A stretch of DNA of 11,041 nt. Origin: an uncultured Lachnospiraceae bacterium (lineage in GTDB: Bacteria; Bacillota; Clostridia; Lachnospirales; Lachnospiraceae). A program made the translations under genes and the position numbers. Shown here piece after piece: positions 7,193 through 11,041 of this stretch. Location: positions 1-11,041 of the forward strand of contig CALDLG010000176.1 of the NCBI GenBank assembly GCA_937910785.1, read 5' to 3'. The notes under the pieces are model-generated. The model did not search any database and had not been told where the DNA came from. It worked only from the letters and a program-made list of their open reading frames with translations. Numbering within the stretch: position 1 is the first letter of the stretch; every line of letters begins with the position of its first letter.

Positions 7193-8386
7193 ATGGATTA
7201 TAGAGAAAAAAGACCGGAAAAGGGAACGGGCAGGCCAAACAGAACAGGCAGAGGGAACAGAAGGCGGAACCGTTATTACGGAAAGATTATATTGCTTGGC
7301 GTGATGATCGGATTCTGCGTTCTTGCGCTCATTGAGATTATATACGGGCAGGCGAAGCTGCGGCTTGAGAACGAGAGGATTGAGCTTGAGGAAAAGAACG
7401 CCAGAGCGCTGCAGATGCTGGAGAATGAGCAGAACGCTGACAAACCTCTGGATACGGCGCAGGGAGAAAAAGTGACAGAGCCTAAAACGGAGAATTCGAA
7501 AGAAATTACCGGGCTTACGGAACTCGATGCGGTGACGAGGAAGGATTCGGAGGAAGCGGATCAGCAGCCGGCTCAGAGTGAAGAGGGGACAGAGAGCGAT
7601 ATGCAGGCGGCGCCGGAGGAAGAAAAGGAAAATCCTGATATGCAGATTGTCTTTCTTGGCGACAGTATTCTGGATAATGACAGAGAGTATGATGGTGTGG
7701 CATATCTGATCTCCAAGGAGTGCAATGCGAAGGTTTATAATCTGTCCATGGGAGGAACGACCGCGGCGCTTGCGGCAGGAGAAACGGGAGATTATAAAAA
7801 CTGGGATTCCCGCTGTCTTCTGGGGGTGGTCAATGTAATTACGGGAAGAGTTGATCCGTCGATTCTGGACGGTTATAAGGCGGCCGATCTGATCAAGGAG
7901 TGCGATTTTACCAAAACGGACTACTTCGTGATCGAATATGGCATTAACGATTTCCTTGCTCAGATTCCGACGAGCCGGTATCTGCCCAATGGCGACAGAA
8001 GAAATGAAGATGAGGAGCATACCTACGGGGGTGCGTTGAATCAGGCCGTCAGAAAGCTGCGGGATGCTTATCCGGAGTCCAAGATTATTCTGATCGCACC
8101 GCATTACTGCCAGTTTTTTAACGGGGAGACCTTTATGGGAGACGGATATACACTGGATTACGGTTATGGAACGCTGATCGAGTATGCCAGAGCGTGCGGT
8201 TATGTATATGAGCAGAACAAGGAAGAAAATGTTCTTTTATATAACGCCTTTGAATCGAGCGGCATCGATGCCTATACGGCGGACAATTATCTGGAGGACG
8301 GCATTCATCTGACTTCCGAGGGACGACATAAATATGCCGAGGATTTATCGAGGAGAATCCTGAAGGATTTTTATCCGGAGGAGTGA
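7193..8386 (+). CDS. Membrane-tethered SGNH/GDSL hydrolase or acyltransferase
   Basis: A 397-residue protein. A strongly basic N-terminus (1-30) precedes one membrane helix (about 31-52), then a charged, probably coiled segment (about 53-80) and an acidic, low-complexity linker to about residue 148. This places the C-terminal domain outside the cell and away from the membrane. The SGNH domain (about 150-395) has all four blocks: FLGDSILDN with Ser158, NLSMGG with Gly187/188, EYGINDF with Asn252, and EDGIHLTSEG with Asp369/His372. It should therefore be catalytically competent as an esterase or O-acyltransferase on a carbohydrate. The AAAGGAG box at 7177-7183 lies 9 bases before the ATG. It is first in an operon, 21 bases before the FkbH-type gene. 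The context suggests it acts with an MBOAT in placing, or trimming, an acyl group on surface glycan. The fold and active site are well supported; direction and substrate are not. Confidence 0.88.
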   Translation: MDYREKRPEKGTGRPNRTGRGNRRRNRYYGKIILLGVMIGFCVLALIEIIYGQAKLRLENERIELEEKNARALQMLENEQNADKPLDTAQGEKVTEPKTENSKEITGLTELDAVTRKDSEEADQQPAQSEEGTESDMQAAPEEEKENPDMQIVFLGDSILDNDREYDGVAYLISKECNAKVYNLSMGGTTAALAAGETGDYKNWDSRCLLGVVNVITGRVDPSILDGYKAADLIKECDFTKTDYFVIEYGINDFLAQIPTSRYLPNGDRRNEDEEHTYGGALNQAVRKLRDAYPESKIILIAPHYCQFFNGETFMGDGYTLDYGYGTLIEYARACGYVYEQNKEENVLLYNAFESSGIDAYTADNYLEDGIHLTSEGRHKYAEDLSRRILKDFYPEE

Positions 8387-8407
8387 TGCCAATGATGGAG
8401 GAACGCT

Positions 8408-10222
8408 ATGCGTGAACTGGAATATCCTTTCGACAGCGAATATATTCTGAAGAAATCCAGAAAAATAAAAAAGCAGCTGATTGCGGAAGGAAAAAGCTTT
8501 TTAAAGAAAAAGATCGCGGTACTGGGCGGGAGCACGACACACGATATCATCCGTATGCTGGAGCTTTTTCTGCTGAATCAGGGAATCGAGGCGGTATTTT
8601 ACGAGTCGGAATATGCACAGTTCTGGCAGGATATTATGTTTGAAAATGCGGAATTATCCGCATTTTCGCCGGATCTGATCTATATCCATACTTCGAACCG
8701 CAATATTACGGAATATCCGGCGGCAGGAGATGATGCCGGACGGGTGGAGGAGCTGCTTGAGGAGCATTATCGGCATTTCGAGGTGATGTGGGAGAAGGCT
8801 GCAAAACGCTATTGCTGTCCGATTGTTCAGAACAATTTCGAACTCCCGTTTTACAGGCTGCTTGGGAATCAGGACGCCGTTTACGCGCAGGGGCGCATCG
8901 CTTTCATAACGGAGCTGAACGGGAAATTTTACCGGTATGCGAGAGCGCATGAGAACTTTTATATTCACGATATCAATTATATGGCGGCATCTTACGGGTT
9001 GGACAAATGGGCCGACCCGTTTTACTGGCATATGTACAAATATGCGATGTGTATGCAGGCGATACCGGAGTTTGCGTTTAATCTTTCGAATATTATGAAG
9101 TCCGTTTTCGGGAAAAACAAAAAATCACTTGTGCTGGATCTCGACCATACGCTGTGGGGCGGCATCGTTGGCGACGACGGCGTCGAAAATCTGGAGATCG
9201 GCCAGGAGACGTCCATGGGACAGGTTTTTTCCGAGTTCCAGCAGTTTATCAGGGCGCAGAAAGATATCGGAGTCATGCTGAATGTGGATTCCAAGAATGA
9301 GTATGAGAATGCGCTGGCGGGGCTGAATCATCCCGACAGTATTTTGAAGCCGGAGGACTTTATTCTGATCAAGGCGAACTGGGAGCCGAAAAGCCGGAAT
9401 ATGCTTGAGATTGCGGACGAGCTCAATATTTTGCCGGACAGCCTTGTGTTTGTGGATGATAATCCGGCGGAACGGGAGATTGTCAGAAGCCAGGTGCCCG
9501 GAGCGGCGGTGCCGGAAATCGGAACGCCGGAGCAGTATATCCGTATACTGGACCATTCCGGTTTCTTTGAAGTGACATCTCTGTCGGAAGATGACAGAAA
9601 GCGCAGCGAGATGTATCGGGCGAATGTCAGTAGGAAACAGCAGCAGCAGAATTTCGGAGATTACAGAGAGTACCTTCTCTCTCTTGAGATGAAGGGCGTG
9701 GTGAAGGCCTTTGAACCGGTATATATGGGAAGGATCGCCCAGCTTACCAATAAGAGCAACCAGTTCAACCTGACGACCAGAAGATACACCCAGAGCGAGA
9801 TTGAGCGGTTTGCCATGGATGAGAACTATATCACGCTGTACGGAAAGCTGGAAGATAAATTTGGTGACAATGGTGTCGTTTCTGTTGTGATCGGCAGGAA
9901 GGACAGAGAAGAGGACGGCAGCGGCATACTTCATCTGGAGCTTTGGCTGATGAGCTGCCGCGTGTTAAAAAGAGATATGGAATATGCCATGATGGACGGT
10001 GTTGTGGAGGCCTGTCTTGCCTGCGGCATTTATACCATTGCAGGTTATTATTATCCGACTGCCAAGAATGGAATGGTCAGGGATTTTTACGCCCGGCTTG
10101 GATTTACGAAGACGGCGGAGGATGCGGACGGTGCAGGGGTCTGGCGGTATGATATTCCGGAGAATTATGAAAAGAAAAATACGGTGATAAGCTGTTGCAG
10201 GGAAGCGGAAAATCCGTTATAG
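8408..10222 (+). CDS. FkbH-type HAD-IIIC protein (SGNH-like N-terminal, HAD and GNAT-like regions)
   Basis: A 604-residue cytoplasmic protein. Region 1 (about 30-225) is an SGNH-like domain opening with IAVLGGSTTHD (Ser42). Region 2 (about 238-385) is a HAD phosphatase of subfamily IIIC: LDLDHTLWGG with nucleophile Asp244 and acid/base Asp246, VDSKNE (Ser295), NWEPKS (Lys328) and VFVDDNPAER (Asp350/Asp351). Region 3 (about 390-585) is the GNAT-like C-terminal part with LTNKSNQFNLTTRRY and LMSCRVLKR, where Cys517 is the candidate residue holding the acyl group. In characterised FkbH enzymes of polyketide pathways, 1,3-bisphosphoglycerate is converted to a glyceryl thioester and passed to an ACP. 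The ACP gene follows 64 bases downstream, which strongly supports that chemistry. No methoxymalonyl genes are present, so the glyceryl group itself, or a close relative, may be the end product. The GGAGG box at 8397-8401 is well placed for the ATG. Confidence 0.92.
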   Translation: MRELEYPFDSEYILKKSRKIKKQLIAEGKSFLKKKIAVLGGSTTHDIIRMLELFLLNQGIEAVFYESEYAQFWQDIMFENAELSAFSPDLIYIHTSNRNITEYPAAGDDAGRVEELLEEHYRHFEVMWEKAAKRYCCPIVQNNFELPFYRLLGNQDAVYAQGRIAFITELNGKFYRYARAHENFYIHDINYMAASYGLDKWADPFYWHMYKYAMCMQAIPEFAFNLSNIMKSVFGKNKKSLVLDLDHTLWGGIVGDDGVENLEIGQETSMGQVFSEFQQFIRAQKDIGVMLNVDSKNEYENALAGLNHPDSILKPEDFILIKANWEPKSRNMLEIADELNILPDSLVFVDDNPAEREIVRSQVPGAAVPEIGTPEQYIRILDHSGFFEVTSLSEDDRKRSEMYRANVSRKQQQQNFGDYREYLLSLEMKGVVKAFEPVYMGRIAQLTNKSNQFNLTTRRYTQSEIERFAMDENYITLYGKLEDKFGDNGVVSVVIGRKDREEDGSGILHLELWLMSCRVLKRDMEYAMMDGVVEACLACGIYTIAGYYYPTAKNGMVRDFYARLGFTKTAEDADGAGVWRYDIPENYEKKNTVISCCREAENPL

Positions 10223-10286
10223 TGAAATAAGCGGGTGAATGCGCGGGAGAGAAAAGGCACTGGCCGGAAAGGAATGGATAGCAAGC

Positions 10287-10526
10287 ATGAGCAGAGAAGA
10301 AGTTTTTGAAAAACTGAACGAAGTATTTCGGGATGTTTTTGATGATGAAGAGATTACGGTGACGGATGCAACCACCGCGGATGATATTGAGGATTGGGAT
10401 TCTTTGGAGCATATCAATCTTCTGGCTGCCGTAGAGCAGGAATTCGGCATGAAATTCAATATGGGAGAAGTTGTGACGATGAAGAATGTGGGCGAGATGG
10501 CGGACATCATTCTGAGTCGGATATAA
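10287..10526 (+). CDS. Acyl carrier protein
   Basis: A 79-residue acidic protein of typical ACP size. The DWDSLEH motif carries Ser39, the expected 4'-phosphopantetheine attachment site at the start of helix II. The helix I (EEVFEKLNEVFRDVF) and C-terminal helix (MADIILSRI) patterns also fit. The start at 10287 (MSREEVFEKL) matches where ACPs begin. The frame is open to an ATG at 10239 that would add 16 residues with no ACP-like content. The nearest ribosome site, GGAAAGGAA (about 10266-10274), is about 13 bases from 10287, longer than usual. It is the last gene of the operon after the FkbH-type gene, so it is very probably the dedicated carrier of the acyl group that enzyme makes, as DltC is for D-alanine. 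There is no fatty-acid or polyketide synthase gene nearby. Confidence 0.93.
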   Translation: MSREEVFEKLNEVFRDVFDDEEITVTDATTADDIEDWDSLEHINLLAAVEQEFGMKFNMGEVVTMKNVGEMADIILSRI

Positions 10527-10534
10527 GCTAAGTG

Positions 10535-10560
10535 AGCGCAGGCGCAGGCCTGCGCTTTTC
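10535..10560 (+). terminator. Rho-independent terminator after the ACP gene
   Basis: AGCGCAGG (10535-10542) pairs perfectly with CCTGCGCT (10549-10556) around a six-base loop, and is followed by a short T run (10556-10559) and a second T run at 10563-10566. It begins 8 bases after the ACP stop codon and closes the operon. On the opposite strand there is no T run after the hairpin, so it should work mainly for the plus strand. Confidence 0.75.
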
Positions 10561-10585
10561 CGGTTTTGCCTGATCGGTGAAGACA

Positions 10586-10990
10586 TTAGCTGCCGGCATC
10601 CAGCAGTTCGATCATCCCCATGGAAGCGCTGGTGAGAAAGACCACCGCTCTGTTTTGCAGTGCGGGGGCCGGGGTTGGAGTATCGATGGCGAGAAAACCG
10701 TCGTCCGTAAAGCGGCGCAGATCGTTTTCGAAATCTTCCGTTTCATAACAGATATGATAAGGGCTGTTTTTATACTTCCGGATCAGTCCGGATACGACCG
10801 AATCGCCGGAGGCGGGAGAGACCAGCTCCACTTGATATCCGTCCTTTTTCAGAAAACAGATATGAACCTTTCGGATGTCGTCATACAGCGTATTCTGTGT
10901 GATCTCATAGCCGAGAGTCTCAAAAGACCGGATGGCTTTATCCATGTTCTTTACCAGATATCCGATATGATGCACTTTCAAATTCGGCAT
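10586..10990 (-). CDS. VOC/glyoxalase-fold metalloprotein, methylmalonyl-CoA-epimerase-like
   Basis: A 134-residue protein with the two beta-alpha-beta-beta-beta halves of the VOC superfamily. HHIGYLV (7-13), YQVELVSP (52-59), PYHICYE (77-83) and MGMIELL (124-130) give the metal-binding set His8, Glu55, His79, Glu128. These are in the positions used by methylmalonyl-CoA epimerases and glyoxalase I. The length is normal, so the protein looks complete. The start at 10990 has an AAGGGGG box about 8 bases upstream; the frame stays open to the window edge, but the fold begins at residue 4. The gene converges on the ACP gene, 59 bases apart. Enzymes of this fold act on thioesters or alpha-hydroxy acids, so it could act on the carrier-bound acyl group made by the FkbH-type protein, for instance as an epimerase or isomerase. 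That link is inferred from position only. Confidence 0.85.
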   Translation of the reverse strand: MPNLKVHHIGYLVKNMDKAIRSFETLGYEITQNTLYDDIRKVHICFLKKDGYQVELVSPASGDSVVSGLIRKYKNSPYHICYETEDFENDLRRFTDDGFLAIDTPTPAPALQNRAVVFLTSASMGMIELLDAGS

Positions 10991-11041
10991 AAAAATTTCC
11001 CCCTTTTTGTGTATAGATTCATCCGTCAGCCGGGCCGGAGC

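Noticed and set aside
7136..8104. Long open frame on the minus strand (322 codons) opposite the SGNH gene
   Set aside because: It lies antisense to a gene with complete SGNH motifs, has no recognisable domain, is rich in Arg/Leu/Ile/His as expected of a mirror frame, and overlaps the promoter region.
9125..9934. Long open frame on the minus strand (269 codons) opposite the FkbH-type gene
   Set aside because: It is antisense to a region with clear HAD-IIIC and FkbH motifs and has no domain or credible ribosome site.
10991..11041. Upstream continuation of the VOC reading frame to the window edge, or the end of another gene
   Set aside because: The frame is open for 17 codons to the edge, but the strong AAGGGGG box and fold boundary support the start at 10990. 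Too little sequence remains to call a neighbour.

Overview
The window looks like a chromosomal cell-surface modification locus from a Gram-positive Firmicute, most likely a Lachnospiraceae-type gut anaerobe. This is inferred from strong AGGAGG-type ribosome binding sites, mixed AGA/CGG arginine use, sigma-A-like promoters and the protein families present. No phage, IS, tRNA, rRNA or CRISPR signal was seen.

Layout, left to right. (1) A minus-strand pair: an AlgI-type MBOAT O-acyltransferase (701-2131) followed by a membrane-anchored SGNH-like protein that runs off the left edge (1-624). (2) A 468-base divergent intergenic region with promoters in both directions, an 11-base-period direct repeat and a possible 30-codon reading frame. 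(3) A second, DltB-like MBOAT (2600-4129, plus). (4) A polyprenyl-phosphate-type family 2 glycosyltransferase (4231-5169, plus), convergent with a 599-residue multi-spanning membrane protein of GT-C-like layout (5185-6984, minus). (5) A second divergent promoter region (6985-7192). (6) A plus-strand operon: a membrane-tethered SGNH hydrolase/acyltransferase with complete catalytic blocks (7193-8386), an FkbH-type protein of SGNH-like, HAD-IIIC and GNAT-like regions (8408-10222), and an acyl carrier protein (10287-10526), closed by a hairpin terminator. (7) A VOC/glyoxalase-fold protein on the minus strand (10586-10990), facing the operon.

The most interesting reading is a Dlt-like export-acylation system with a different acyl donor. 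In the Dlt pathway, D-alanine is loaded on the carrier protein DltC and passed by the MBOAT DltB with help from DltD. Here the carrier protein lies directly after an FkbH homologue. Characterised members of that family use 1,3-bisphosphoglycerate to make glyceryl-S-ACP. No polyketide synthase and no methoxymalonyl tailoring genes are present. The two MBOATs and two SGNH proteins could therefore move a glyceryl (or related hydroxyacyl) group from ACP to a surface glycan. The glycosyltransferase and GT-C-like protein may add lipid-linked sugars to that same glycan. The gene families are well supported; the glyceryl substrate and the pairing of partners are inference.
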